Positions 6,733 through 12,492 of a stretch of DNA of 12,492 nt are shown in pieces. The stretch covers positions 1-12,492 of the forward strand of contig DUTZ01000049.1 of assembly GCA_012841845.1 (NCBI GenBank). The letters are read 5' to 3'. The translations under genes were made by a program, and so were the position numbers. This DNA comes from Actinomycetales bacterium. Lineage in GTDB: Bacteria > Actinomycetota > Actinomycetes > Mycobacteriales > Mycobacteriaceae. Every line of letters starts with the position of its first letter. The stretch's first letter is position 1. Below the pieces are notes generated by a model. The model did not search any database and had not been told where the DNA came from. It saw nothing but the letters and a program-made list of their open reading frames with translations.

Positions 6733-7227
6733 TCAGTGGCCGGGACCGGTCAGTCGACGGTGGCCGCCCGTGGACCCGTGCCCGCCGGCGCCCCGGTCGG
6801 TCTCGTCGAGTCGGTCCACCTCCACCACGTCCCACAGTTCGACGCGCTGGACGAGCAGTTGGGCGATCCGGTCCCCGCGCTCGACGTGGAACGCCTCGGT
6901 GGGGTCGAGGTTGACGAGGTTGACCTTGATCTCCCCCCGGTAGCCGGCGTCCACGGTGCCGGGGGCGTTGACCACCGAGATCCCCGCCCGCGCCGCGAGC
7001 CCGGAACGGGGGTGCACGAGGCCCACATAGCCGTGGGGGACGGCGACGGCCAGCCCGGTGCCGACCAGCGCCCGGTGCCCGGGTTCCAGGACCACGTCCT
7101 CCGCGGCGTGCAGATCGATGCCGGCGTCGCCGGCGTGGGCCCGGACCGGGAGCGGCAGCCCCGGATCGAGCCGCCGCACCCGCAGGACGCCCGACCCCGG
7201 GTCCCCACCCATCCTGTTGTCGTCCAC
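6733..7227 (-). CDS. dut: dUTP diphosphatase (dUTPase), homotrimeric type
   Basis: A 164-residue enzyme hydrolysing dUTP to dUMP and pyrophosphate, which prevents uracil incorporation into DNA and supplies dUMP for thymidylate. All five trimeric dUTPase motifs are present: DAGIDLHA (34-41), [11 protein letters not shown] (73-83), [16 protein letters not shown] (87-102, with catalytic Asp93 and uracil-gating Tyr96), RGDRIAQLL (118-126) and [10 protein letters not shown] (145-154). In motif V the usual Phe over the uracil is His150, as in mycobacterial enzymes. The GTG at 7227 is chosen because GGAGGG lies 7 bases upstream; an internal ATG at 7212 lacks this. The open frame continues upstream to 7887, but that stretch is antisense to the DUF3093 gene. 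dut heads the leftward cluster with DUF3710, OB-fold and DUF3159. Confidence 0.96.
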   Translation of the reverse strand: MDDNRMGGDPGSGVLRVRRLDPGLPLPVRAHAGDAGIDLHAAEDVVLEPGHRALVGTGLAVAVPHGYVGLVHPRSGLAARAGISVVNAPGTVDAGYRGEIKVNLVNLDPTEAFHVERGDRIAQLLVQRVELWDVVEVDRLDETDRGAGGHGSTGGHRRLTGPGH

Positions 7228-7265
7228 CTCTGCGCCCTCCCTCCGGGCTCTGCCCGGGTTCTCGA

Positions 7266-7271
7266 TAGTCT
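7266..7271 (+). promoter_or_regulatory. Possible -10 box giving a leaderless DUF3093 transcript
   Basis: TAGTCT (TAnnnT pattern) ends 7 bases before the GTG at 7279, the spacing expected if transcription begins at the start codon itself. No Shine-Dalgarno sequence precedes this GTG. Leaderless genes are common in actinobacteria. No good -35 hexamer is visible. Confidence 0.4.
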
Positions 7272-7278
7272 TGTCTCC

Positions 7279-7785
7279 GTGACCGATGAGGATCTCCGAC
7301 CGTCCCCTGACCGCGCTCCGCGGCTCGTCCACTCCGAACGCCTCCGGGTGCCGGTGTGGTGGTGGATCGGCCTCGTCGCCGTGACCGCCCTCGTGGTGGC
7401 CCAGGCCGTCATCGTGGGCGCCCAGTGGTGGCTCTGGCTCCTCGTCGTGGTACTCCCGCTGCTGCTCGCGTGGCTCTTCGTCACCGTGGGCTCGGAGCGG
7501 ATCGAGGTCGAGGCCGACGGCCAGGGCGGGGGGACGCTCTACGCGGGCCGCGCCCGCCTGCCCTTCGACGCGATCTCCCGGACGGCGGTGGTGCCCGCGA
7601 CGGCCAAGCAGGCGGCCATGGGGCGCCAGCTCGATCCCGAGGCCTACGTGGTCCACCGCGGCTACGTGCCCACGATGGTGATCGTCGTACTCGACGACCC
7701 GCAGGACCCGACGCCCTACTGGCTCATCAGCACCCGCGACCCCGAGGGGCTCGCCGCCGCCCTCCCGGACAACGACTACACCTGA
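7279..7785 (+). CDS. DUF3093 family membrane protein (Rv2698-like)
   Basis: A 168-residue protein with a short hydrophilic N terminus, two hydrophobic membrane segments (about 25-46 and 49-70) joined by a very short WW-containing turn, and a soluble domain (about 73-160). The two-helix hairpin plus a small beta-rich domain resembles the general plan of bacterial PH-like membrane proteins, but I can assign no activity. The GTG at 7279 is the only sensible start: it gives MTDEDL, and longer in-frame extensions run through the dut promoter and coding region. No ribosome-binding site is seen, and a -10-like box ends seven bases upstream, suggesting a leaderless mRNA. It diverges from dut (51-base gap) and converges on the DUF4193 gene (23-base gap). 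Confidence 0.88.
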   Translation: MTDEDLRPSPDRAPRLVHSERLRVPVWWWIGLVAVTALVVAQAVIVGAQWWLWLLVVVLPLLLAWLFVTVGSERIEVEADGQGGGTLYAGRARLPFDAISRTAVVPATAKQAAMGRQLDPEAYVVHRGYVPTMVIVVLDDPQDPTPYWLISTRDPEGLAAALPDNDYT

Positions 7786-7799
7786 CCCGGGGGGCCGGG
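7786..7799. terminator. Weak hairpin between convergent DUF3093 and DUF4193
   Basis: CCCGG (7786-7790) and CCGGG (7795-7799) pair around a GGGG loop directly after the DUF3093 stop codon. It lies in the 23-bp convergent gap and could serve both strands, but the 5-bp stem is short and has no T tract. Confidence 0.3.
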
Positions 7800-7808
7800 C
7801 GGGACCTG

Positions 7809-8111
7809 TCAGCCCGCGCAGTCCACGCAGACGGGCATCCCGTCGCGCATCTCGGCGAAGCGGCTGCGGTGGTGGACGAGGAAGCACTCGGCACAGGTGA
7901 ACTCGTTCTCCTGCTCGGGGACCACCCGCACCGACAGTTCCTCGCCGGACAGGTCCGCCCCGGGGAGCTCGTACGACTCGGCGGTATCGGTCTCGTCCAC
8001 GTCGACCTCGCCGGTGGCGCCTTCGGCCCGTCGGGTCTTGAGCTCCTCCAGCGAATCACCGGCGAGCTCGTCGGCCTCGGTCCGGCGGGGGGCGTCGTAG
8101 TCGGTTGCCAT
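7809..8111 (-). CDS. DUF4193 family small acidic zinc-ribbon-like protein (Rv2699c-like)
   Basis: A 100-residue acidic protein nearly identical in plan to mycobacterial Rv2699c: it starts [10 protein letters not shown], carries SLEELK at 20-25 and has the conserved block [18 protein letters not shown] (48-65). Four cysteines, Cys73/Cys76 (CAEC) and Cys95/Cys98 (CVDC), are arranged CxxC-18-CxxC and almost certainly bind a zinc ion. The two histidines His80/His81 sit between. No function is established to my knowledge. The ATG at 8111 is chosen over one three codons upstream because the family begins MATDYDAP. The best promoter in the window (8177-8205) drives it, suggesting strong expression by SigA. 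It is divergent from cei. A role with RNA polymerase or ribosomes is conceivable, given size, charge and zinc site, but is speculation. Confidence 0.93.
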   Translation of the reverse strand: MATDYDAPRRTEADELAGDSLEELKTRRAEGATGEVDVDETDTAESYELPGADLSGEELSVRVVPEQENEFTCAECFLVHHRSRFAEMRDGMPVCVDCAG

Positions 8112-8176
8112 GAGTCTCATTTCTGCGGTCTGGTGACGAGGGCGTACTAATCGGTTCTTGACCGACCGGCGCCCGC

Positions 8177-8205
8177 ATAGTAGCCGATGCCCGGGGGTGT
8201 GTCAC
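8177..8205 (-). promoter_or_regulatory. Strong SigA-type promoter for the DUF4193 gene
   Basis: Read on the minus strand, GTGACA (8205-8200; five of six matches to TTGACA) is followed by a 17-bp spacer and TACTAT (8182-8177; TAnnnT). Transcription should begin near 8170, giving a leader of about 59 nt. This is the best -35/-10 pair I found in the window. Confidence 0.7.
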
Positions 8206-8208
8206 ACC
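8196..8208. promoter_or_regulatory. Inverted repeat over the DUF4193 -35 box
   Basis: GGTGTG (8196-8201) and CACACC (8203-8208) are perfect reverse complements around one central base, and the dyad covers the -35 hexamer at 8200-8205. It could be a repressor site for DUF4193 and possibly the divergent cei gene. The regulator is unknown. Confidence 0.4.
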
Positions 8209-8253
8209 GAACCGTGGGTCGTGTCCCCACCCGTTCGCGGGGGCCGGTACGCC

Positions 8254-8259
8254 TACAGT
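8254..8259 (+). promoter_or_regulatory. Possible -10 box for cei
   Basis: TACAGT fits TAnnnT and lies 56 bases before the cei ATG in the 204-bp divergent space. No clear -35 element is found at the right distance. Confidence 0.35.
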
Positions 8260-8315
8260 GGGGCGGTGGACCCCACGCGTGGGCCGCGCCCGCCCCGCAC
8301 GCAGGAAGGACCCCC

Positions 8316-8957
8316 ATGGTCACCCACCTCAGCAGCCAGGCCAGGCCCGGCGCCACCCCGCCGCGCGGGATGCGTCGACTGGCCACCACCCCGTACGTCC
8401 TGCTCGTGGTGGCGGCGCTCGTGATCGGCGGCATCGTCTGGGCCGTGGCACTGTCCGGCACCGACGAGGCGACCAGGGCCGCCGCGTGCCCGATCACCGA
8501 GACCGCCGCGGGCGCCGGCCTGGAGGAGCAGTCGGCGACCGCCCTCGACGACACGGAACCGGCGCTGCTCGGCGACACCCGGGTCCGCGTGCTCAACGCC
8601 AACGGCGAGGTCGGCCAGGCCGGCGCGGTCGCCGCCCAGCTCGCCGAGCGAGGGTTCAGTCCCGCCGGCGCCGACGCGACCGGGAACGACCCGATCTACG
8701 GCCAGGAACTGGACTGCCACGGCCAGATCCGCTTCGGCGAGAACGGCCGGGCAGCCGCGCGCTCCGTCTCGCTGGTGGCACCCTGTATGCAGCTGGTCTC
8801 CGACGGCCGCGAGGACGAGACCGTGGACCTGGTGCTCGGCACCATCTTCTCCCGGCTGACGGACTCCTCCGCCGCAGTCGGGGCACTGGACGAGCTCAAG
8901 GTGGGCCGCCAGCCGTCCGCCACGGACCTCGAGACCGCGCGCGCGGTCAGCTGCTGA
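8316..8957 (+). CDS. cei: Cei, envelope integrity protein with LytR_C domain
   Basis: A 213-residue protein homologous in position and design to M. tuberculosis Rv2700 (Cei), needed there for cell-envelope integrity. A basic cytoplasmic N terminus (1-26) is followed by one membrane helix (about 27-46) and an extracytoplasmic part. The LytR_C-type domain lies at about 88-175, with the signature VRVLNANGEVGQAGAVAAQL (90-109). It lacks the LCP phosphotransferase domain that usually precedes LytR_C, so it is a stand-alone version. Four cysteines (58, 134, 157 and the very last residue 213) are all outside the membrane and could form disulfides. The ATG at 8316 has GGAAGGA 6 bases upstream. A longer frame to 8187 has no such site. 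Its 3' end overlaps convergent suhB by 11 bases. Confidence 0.9.
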   Translation: MVTHLSSQARPGATPPRGMRRLATTPYVLLVVAALVIGGIVWAVALSGTDEATRAAACPITETAAGAGLEEQSATALDDTEPALLGDTRVRVLNANGEVGQAGAVAAQLAERGFSPAGADATGNDPIYGQELDCHGQIRFGENGRAAARSVSLVAPCMQLVSDGREDETVDLVLGTIFSRLTDSSAAVGALDELKVGRQPSATDLETARAVSC

Positions 8958-9804
8958 GTCCCCCGCACTCCCCCAGCGCGGCGAGGAACGCGGCGACGAC
9001 GCCGGGGGCCGCGGCCGTCGTCGGCACCGCGTCGTCGGAGGAGGAGGCGACGACGGCGCCGGCCTCCGCGGCGATGAGCGCGCCCGCCGCGTGGTCCCAC
9101 GGCTTGAGACCCCGTTCGTAATAGGCGTCGAGCCGCCCGGTGGCGAGCATGCACAGGTCCAGCGCCGCGGAACCACAGCGGCGGATGTCCCGCACGCGGG
9201 GCAGCAGGGCGGCGACGACGGCCCCCTGTTCGGCGCGGATCCCGGCGTCGTAGGCGAAACCGGTACCCACCAACGCCATGGCGAGGTCGCGGCACCCGGA
9301 CGCCGCCAGGTCGACGACGGTCCCGTCCGGACGCTCGAGGGTCGCTCCCCCGCCGTGGCCCGCGGTCCAGGTCTCGCCCGTGACGATGTTGTGCACGGCC
9401 CCGGCCACCACCCGGCCGTCGACCTCCGCGGCCACCGAGACCGCGGTGAAGGGGATGCCGTACAGGAGGTTCACCGTGCCGTCGACGGGGTCGACGATCC
9501 AGCGGGTGCCGCCCCCGTCACCGTGGGACGACTCCCCCTCCTCCTCTCCGAGGACACCGTCGCCGGGTCGGTGTTCCGCGACGGTCCGCCGCAGGTGCTG
9601 CTCGACCGCGGTGTCGATCACCGTCACCGGGTCCGTGGCCGAACTCTTGGCACGGGCGTCGAGCTCCGCGGAGGCGAGCTCGTCGAGCATCCGGCGCGCC
9701 ACGTCCCCACCGGAGGTGGCGAGCATGCGCGCGAACCGCCGCCGCTCCGCGTGGCGGTCCGCCCCCGAGCCCTCCGCGCCCCGCGCGATCGTGCCGTCCG
9801 TCAT
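8947..9804 (-). CDS. suhB: Inositol monophosphatase family protein (SuhB)
   Basis: A 285-residue magnesium-dependent phosphatase of the inositol monophosphatase family, probably yielding myo-inositol for phosphatidylinositol, lipomannan and mycothiol. The metal sites are visible: GEEEG (86-90), WIVDPVDGT (102-110, with Asp105 and Asp108) and WDHAAG (236-241, with Asp237). Lys53 and Asp64 in the KSSATDPVTVID stretch belong to the N-terminal part of the site. It matches Rv2701c in position. The ATG at 9804 has AAGGGA 6 bases upstream. The open frame runs far upstream to 11520, but that part is antisense to ppgK and sigA. The start is 157 bases from divergent ppgK. The 3' end overlaps cei by 11 bases. 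Substrate is inferred from family, since IMPases also act on other sugar phosphates. Confidence 0.93.
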   Translation of the reverse strand: MTDGTIARGAEGSGADRHAERRRFARMLATSGGDVARRMLDELASAELDARAKSSATDPVTVIDTAVEQHLRRTVAEHRPGDGVLGEEEGESSHGDGGGTRWIVDPVDGTVNLLYGIPFTAVSVAAEVDGRVVAGAVHNIVTGETWTAGHGGGATLERPDGTVVDLAASGCRDLAMALVGTGFAYDAGIRAEQGAVVAALLPRVRDIRRCGSAALDLCMLATGRLDAYYERGLKPWDHAAGALIAAEAGAVVASSSDDAVPTTAAAPGVVAAFLAALGECGGLSS

Positions 9805-9961
9805 GTCGATCCCTTCGTCGTCATCACCCGTGTGGCCCGGGCCGCCCGCGGGCCCGGCCGGATACGCTGACGCCGAGCCGTCCGGCGCCCCTCGCGGCCC
9901 GGCGGTCGATGCCCTCACCGCCACCGTAGTGACCGATCCAGCGAACCCCGTGGGAGCCGAG

Positions 9962-10807
9962 ATGACCACCGCCACCCCCGCCACACCCGAACCCGCGAAC
10001 GGCGCCCGGACGGGGGTGGGCGTCGACGTCGGCGGGACCGGGATCAAGGCGGGCCTGGTCGACCTCGAGCGCGGCGAGCTCGTCGGCGACCGGCTGGTCA
10101 GTGACACGCCGCAGCCGGCCACACCGGACGCCATCGCCGAGACCATCCGGGAGATGGTCGACGAGCTCGGCACCGACGGGCCGGTGGGCGTGGCGCTGCC
10201 CAGCGTCATCCACGAGGGGGTGGCGCGGATCGCCCACAACATCGACACCTCGTGGATCGGGTGCGACGTGGTGGACCTCTTCGACCGCCACCTGCCGGGC
10301 CGGCGCGTGGTGATGCTCAACGACGCCGACGCGGCCGGGCTCACCGAGGTGCAGTTCGGCGCGGCGGCGGGCCTCGACGGGCTCGTCATCCTCCTCACCT
10401 TCGGCACCGGCATCGGCTCGGCGCTGCTCTTCGACGGACGACTCATCCCCAACACCGAGTTCGGCCACCTCATGGTGGAGGACATCGCGGGGCGCGGGTT
10501 CGACGAGACCGAGCACCTGGCCTCGGCGTCCGTTCGCGCCCGCGACGAGCTGAGCTTCGCCGAGTGGGCCCCCCACGTCTCCAACGTCCTGCGCAACATC
10601 GAGGACCTGCTGTGGCCCCGCGCCTTCGTCCTCGGCGGCGGGGTGAGCGAGGCCGCCGACGAGTGGTTCCCCCTGCTGGAGAACCGGACCCCCGTGCGTG
10701 CGGCGGTCCGCCTCAACGACGCGGGGATCATCGGGGCGGCGACGTACGCCGCCGCCGACGCGGGTGTGCTCGACCTCGGCGAGGTGCTCTCCCGGCACCG
10801 CGGCTGA
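9962..10807 (+). CDS. ppgK: Polyphosphate glucokinase
   Basis: A 281-residue ROK-fold kinase that phosphorylates glucose using polyphosphate or ATP, feeding glycolysis. Motifs are GVDVGGTGIK (20-29, phosphate binding), NDADAAG (120-126, Asp121 as likely catalytic base), LTFGTGIGSAL (145-155) and EFGHL (166-170). The ROK zinc-finger cysteines are absent, as in other polyphosphate glucokinases. It aligns closely with M. tuberculosis PpgK (Rv2702), including LLENRTPV near the C terminus. The ATG at 9962 has GGGAG 5 bases upstream. An in-frame GTG at 9929 would add 11 residues and lacks a ribosome-binding site. A weak -10-like TACGCT lies at 9863. sigA follows 180 bases downstream on the same strand, probably with its own promoter. 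Confidence 0.95.
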   Translation: MTTATPATPEPANGARTGVGVDVGGTGIKAGLVDLERGELVGDRLVSDTPQPATPDAIAETIREMVDELGTDGPVGVALPSVIHEGVARIAHNIDTSWIGCDVVDLFDRHLPGRRVVMLNDADAAGLTEVQFGAAAGLDGLVILLTFGTGIGSALLFDGRLIPNTEFGHLMVEDIAGRGFDETEHLASASVRARDELSFAEWAPHVSNVLRNIEDLLWPRAFVLGGGVSEAADEWFPLLENRTPVRAAVRLNDAGIIGAATYAAADAGVLDLGEVLSRHRG

Positions 10808-10853
10808 CCCGTGCCGGACCCCGCCGGATGCGACCTCCCGGCGCGTTCGTCGT

Positions 10854-10859
10854 TACAAT
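10854..10859 (+). promoter_or_regulatory. Possible -10 box for sigA
   Basis: TACAAT (five of six matches to TATAAT) lies in the 180-bp ppgK-sigA gap and would give a leader of about 120 nt before the sigA GTG. The region 17-18 bp upstream offers only a weak -35 match (GCGACC). Confidence 0.5.
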
Positions 10860-10987
10860 GGCACAGGCCGGGCTCACGCTCCGGCCGGGGACGGGCCCGG
10901 TGCCGCACGGCGGACGGCCCGCGCGCCGAGTGACGGCGCGGTAGCTCTCCCCGTCTCCATCGAGTCACCGGTTGTGAAGGGGCGTTT

Positions 10988-12442
10988 GTGGCAGCCACGA
11001 AGACCACCAAGTCGGATTCCGCGACGGCCGGGGATCCGGCGGAGACCGAGGTCACGGGCCGGGCCCCCGCCAAGAAGACCGCGGCGAAGAAGACCGCGGC
11101 CAAGAAGACGGCCGCCAAGAAGACCGCGGCGAAGAAGGCCCCGGCCAAGAAGACGGCGGCCAAGAAGACCGCGGCCAAGAAGACCGCGGCCAAGAAGACG
11201 GCCGCCAAGAAGACCGCGGCGAAGAAGACCGCCGCCAAGAAAACCGCGAGCAAGGCCACCGAGGCCCCCGTCGACGAGACGCAGGCGGACGACGCCGCCG
11301 AGCCCGAGACCTTCGACGCCGAACCCGACACCACGGAGCTTGAGGACGTCGAGGTCGAGGCCACCGAGGTCGAGGCCGAGGCGGAGGCCGTCGAGGATCC
11401 CGAGGCCGACGAGGAGACCGAGGAGGAGCCGTCCGCCAAGGACAAGGCCTCCGGCGACTTCGTCTGGGACGAGGAGGAGTCCGAGGCCCTGCGCCAGGCG
11501 CGTAAGGACGCCGAGCTCACCGCCTCGGCCGACTCCGTCCGCGCCTACCTCAAGCAGATCGGCAAGGTCGCGCTCCTCAACGCCGAGGAGGAGGTGGAGC
11601 TCGCCAAGCGCATCGAGGCGGGGCTCTACGCCACCTGGCACATGGCTCAGGTCGCCGAGCGCGGCGAGAAGCTCACCACCGCGCAGCGCCGCGACTTCCG
11701 CTGGATCGAGCGGGACGGCGTCCGCGCCAAGAACCACCTCCTCGAGGCCAACCTCCGCCTCGTGGTGTCCCTGGCCAAGCGCTACACCGGTCGTGGCATG
11801 GCGTTCCTGGACCTCATCCAGGAGGGCAACCTCGGCCTCATCCGCGCGGTCGAGAAGTTCGACTACACCAAGGGCTACAAGTTCTCCACGTACGCCACGT
11901 GGTGGATCCGCCAGGCCATCACCCGCGCCATGGCCGACCAGGCCCGCACCATCCGTATCCCGGTGCACATGGTCGAGGTCATCAACAAGCTCGGGCGTAT
12001 CCAGCGCGAGCTGCTCCAGGACCTGGGCCGCGAGCCCACCCCGGAGGAGCTGGCCAAGGAGATGGACATCACCCCGGAGAAGGTGCTGGAGATCCAGCAG
12101 TACGCCCGGGAGCCCATCTCGCTCGACCAGACCATCGGCGACGAGGGCGACAGCCAGCTCGGCGACTTCATCGAGGACTCGGAGGCCGTGGTGGCCGTGG
12201 ACGCGGTGAGCTTCACGCTCCTGCAGGACCAGCTCCGCTCCGTGCTCGACACGCTCTCCGAGCGCGAGGCCGGCGTCGTCCGCCTGCGGTTCGGTCTCAC
12301 CGACGGCATGCCGCGCACCCTCGACGAGATCGGCCAGGTCTACGGCGTGACCCGTGAGCGCATCCGACAGATCGAGTCCAAGACCATGTCGAAGCTGCGT
12401 CACCCGTCGCGCTCGCAGGTCCTGCGGGACTACCTGGACTAG
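10988..12442 (+). CDS. sigA: SigA, principal RNA polymerase sigma factor
   Basis: A 484-residue group 1 sigma-70 factor. From about residue 150 ([19 protein letters not shown]) the sequence is nearly identical to M. tuberculosis SigA. It includes region 1.2 ([11 protein letters not shown], near 180), core-binding and -10 recognition region 2 ([19 protein letters not shown] through [15 protein letters not shown], about 255-320), region 3 ([20 protein letters not shown]) and the region 4 helix-turn-helix for -35 recognition ([20 protein letters not shown], about 440-465). The N terminus is unusual: 12 five-residue Lys/Ala units (26-85), then an Asp/Glu-rich stretch (about 96-150). The GTG start has AGGGG 5 bases upstream and gives MAATK, as in mycobacteria. 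Downstream lies a perfect palindrome that may terminate transcription. Confidence 0.97.
   Translation: MAATKTTKSDSATAGDPAETEVTGRAPAKKTAAKKTAAKKTAAKKTAAKKAPAKKTAAKKTAAKKTAAKKTAAKKTAAKKTAAKKTASKATEAPVDETQADDAAEPETFDAEPDTTELEDVEVEATEVEAEAEAVEDPEADEETEEEPSAKDKASGDFVWDEEESEALRQARKDAELTASADSVRAYLKQIGKVALLNAEEEVELAKRIEAGLYATWHMAQVAERGEKLTTAQRRDFRWIERDGVRAKNHLLEANLRLVVSLAKRYTGRGMAFLDLIQEGNLGLIRAVEKFDYTKGYKFSTYATWWIRQAITRAMADQARTIRIPVHMVEVINKLGRIQRELLQDLGREPTPEELAKEMDITPEKVLEIQQYAREPISLDQTIGDEGDSQLGDFIEDSEAVVAVDAVSFTLLQDQLRSVLDTLSEREAGVVRLRFGLTDGMPRTLDEIGQVYGVTRERIRQIESKTMSKLRHPSRSQVLRDYLD
11063..11242 (+). repeat. 12 x 15-bp tandem repeat in sigA ([10 protein letters not shown] pentapeptides)
   Basis: Twelve exact 15-bp units encode APAKK, four [10 protein letters not shown] and six TAAKK, followed by a degraded TASKA. 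The third codon positions vary among units. Bases 11087-11137 and 11177-11227 are identical over 51 bp, an internal duplication 90 bp apart. The array alters the number of basic units in the SigA N terminus without shifting the frame. Confidence 0.95.
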
Positions 12443-12466
12443 GGGGGCGCTCCGCGCCGGTGTGCG

Positions 12467-12492
12467 GTGTGTCTCGTGATCACGAGACACAC
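12467..12492. terminator. Perfect 26-bp palindrome after sigA, probable terminator
   Basis: GTGTGTCTCGTGA (12467-12479) is followed directly by its reverse complement (12480-12492), starting 24 bases after the sigA stop. As RNA it would form an 11-bp stem with a GAUC loop. It reaches the last base of the window, so further pairing or a T tract cannot be seen. A bidirectional terminator is most likely; a protein-binding site is an alternative. Confidence 0.65.

Noticed and set aside
7228..7887. N-terminal extension of Dut to 384 residues
   Set aside because: The extra part is antisense to the DUF3093 gene and unlike any dUTPase. The GTG at 7227 has an excellent ribosome-binding site and gives a normal family length.
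8151..8165. Small hairpin TCGGT-TCTTG-ACCGA in the DUF4193 leader as a riboswitch
   Set aside because: A lone 5-bp stem with no conserved aptamer features; chance occurrence is likely.
10859..10945. A 28-codon upstream ORF in the sigA leader (ATG to TAG)
   Set aside because: Its ATG overlaps the last base of the -10 box TACAAT, so the expected transcript would start after it, and there is no ribosome-binding site.
11063..11242. CRISPR-like or minisatellite array
   Set aside because: Units are 15 bp with no spacers and are in frame with sigA, so it is a coding tandem repeat, not a CRISPR array.
9805..11520. Long upstream extension of the suhB frame (857 codons in total)
   Set aside because: The extension is antisense to ppgK and sigA. 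It includes a periodic Leu/Ala/Val-Phe stretch that is only the reverse reading of the sigA Lys/Ala repeat. The suhB family start and ribosome-binding site are at 9804.
10874..12490. A 538-codon antisense frame over sigA with a [14 protein letters not shown] repeat
   Set aside because: The repeat is the complement of the sigA 15-bp array, and the rest is a shadow of a highly conserved sigma factor. No start signal is seen.

Overview
This is a high-GC actinobacterial chromosome segment. Gene content and order point to the mycolic-acid order Mycobacteriales (Mycobacterium, Rhodococcus, Gordonia, Dietzia and relatives). The strongest sign is the order dut - DUF3093 - DUF4193 - cei - suhB - ppgK - sigA, with DUF3710, OB-fold and DUF3159 genes behind dut. 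This matches the order I recall for M. tuberculosis Rv2693c-Rv2703. The genus cannot be fixed from sequence alone; Dietzia is a reasonable guess. No rRNA, tRNA, CRISPR array, insertion sequence, integrase or phage gene was found.

Layout. (1) 2-1416, plus strand: the C-terminal end of a DEAD-box-type RNA helicase, with a 4-base stop/start overlap onto a conserved actinobacterial protein of unproven function. (2) 1350-3557: a peroxide-defence module, with an intact oxyR on the minus strand diverging from ahpC-ahpD. An inverted repeat sits against the oxyR start, and a strong terminator follows ahpD. (3) 3749-4663: a membrane protein with a Tyr/Gly-rich cytoplasmic head. (4) 4670-7227, minus strand: a probable operon dut > DUF3710 > OB-fold > DUF3159. 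(5) 7279-12442: genes on alternating strands (DUF3093 plus, DUF4193 minus, cei plus, suhB minus, ppgK plus, sigA plus), creating divergent promoter regions. The window ends in a perfect 26-bp palindrome just after sigA.

How the genes work together. OxyR senses peroxide through two cysteines and probably controls AhpC, a peroxiredoxin that AhpD reduces. Dut keeps uracil out of DNA. PpgK makes glucose 6-phosphate from polyphosphate or ATP. SuhB dephosphorylates inositol phosphates used for mycothiol and phosphoinositides. Cei is a cell-envelope integrity protein. SigA is the principal sigma factor.

Most of the window is conserved core chromosome, and I see no clear new defence, mobile or biosynthetic system. 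The points most worth a second look are: the 12-unit Lys/Ala tandem repeat at the SigA N terminus, with a 51-bp internal duplication; a palindrome over the -35 box of the DUF4193 promoter; the oxyR-ahpC operator; and the four or five uncharacterised proteins locked into the sigA neighbourhood.
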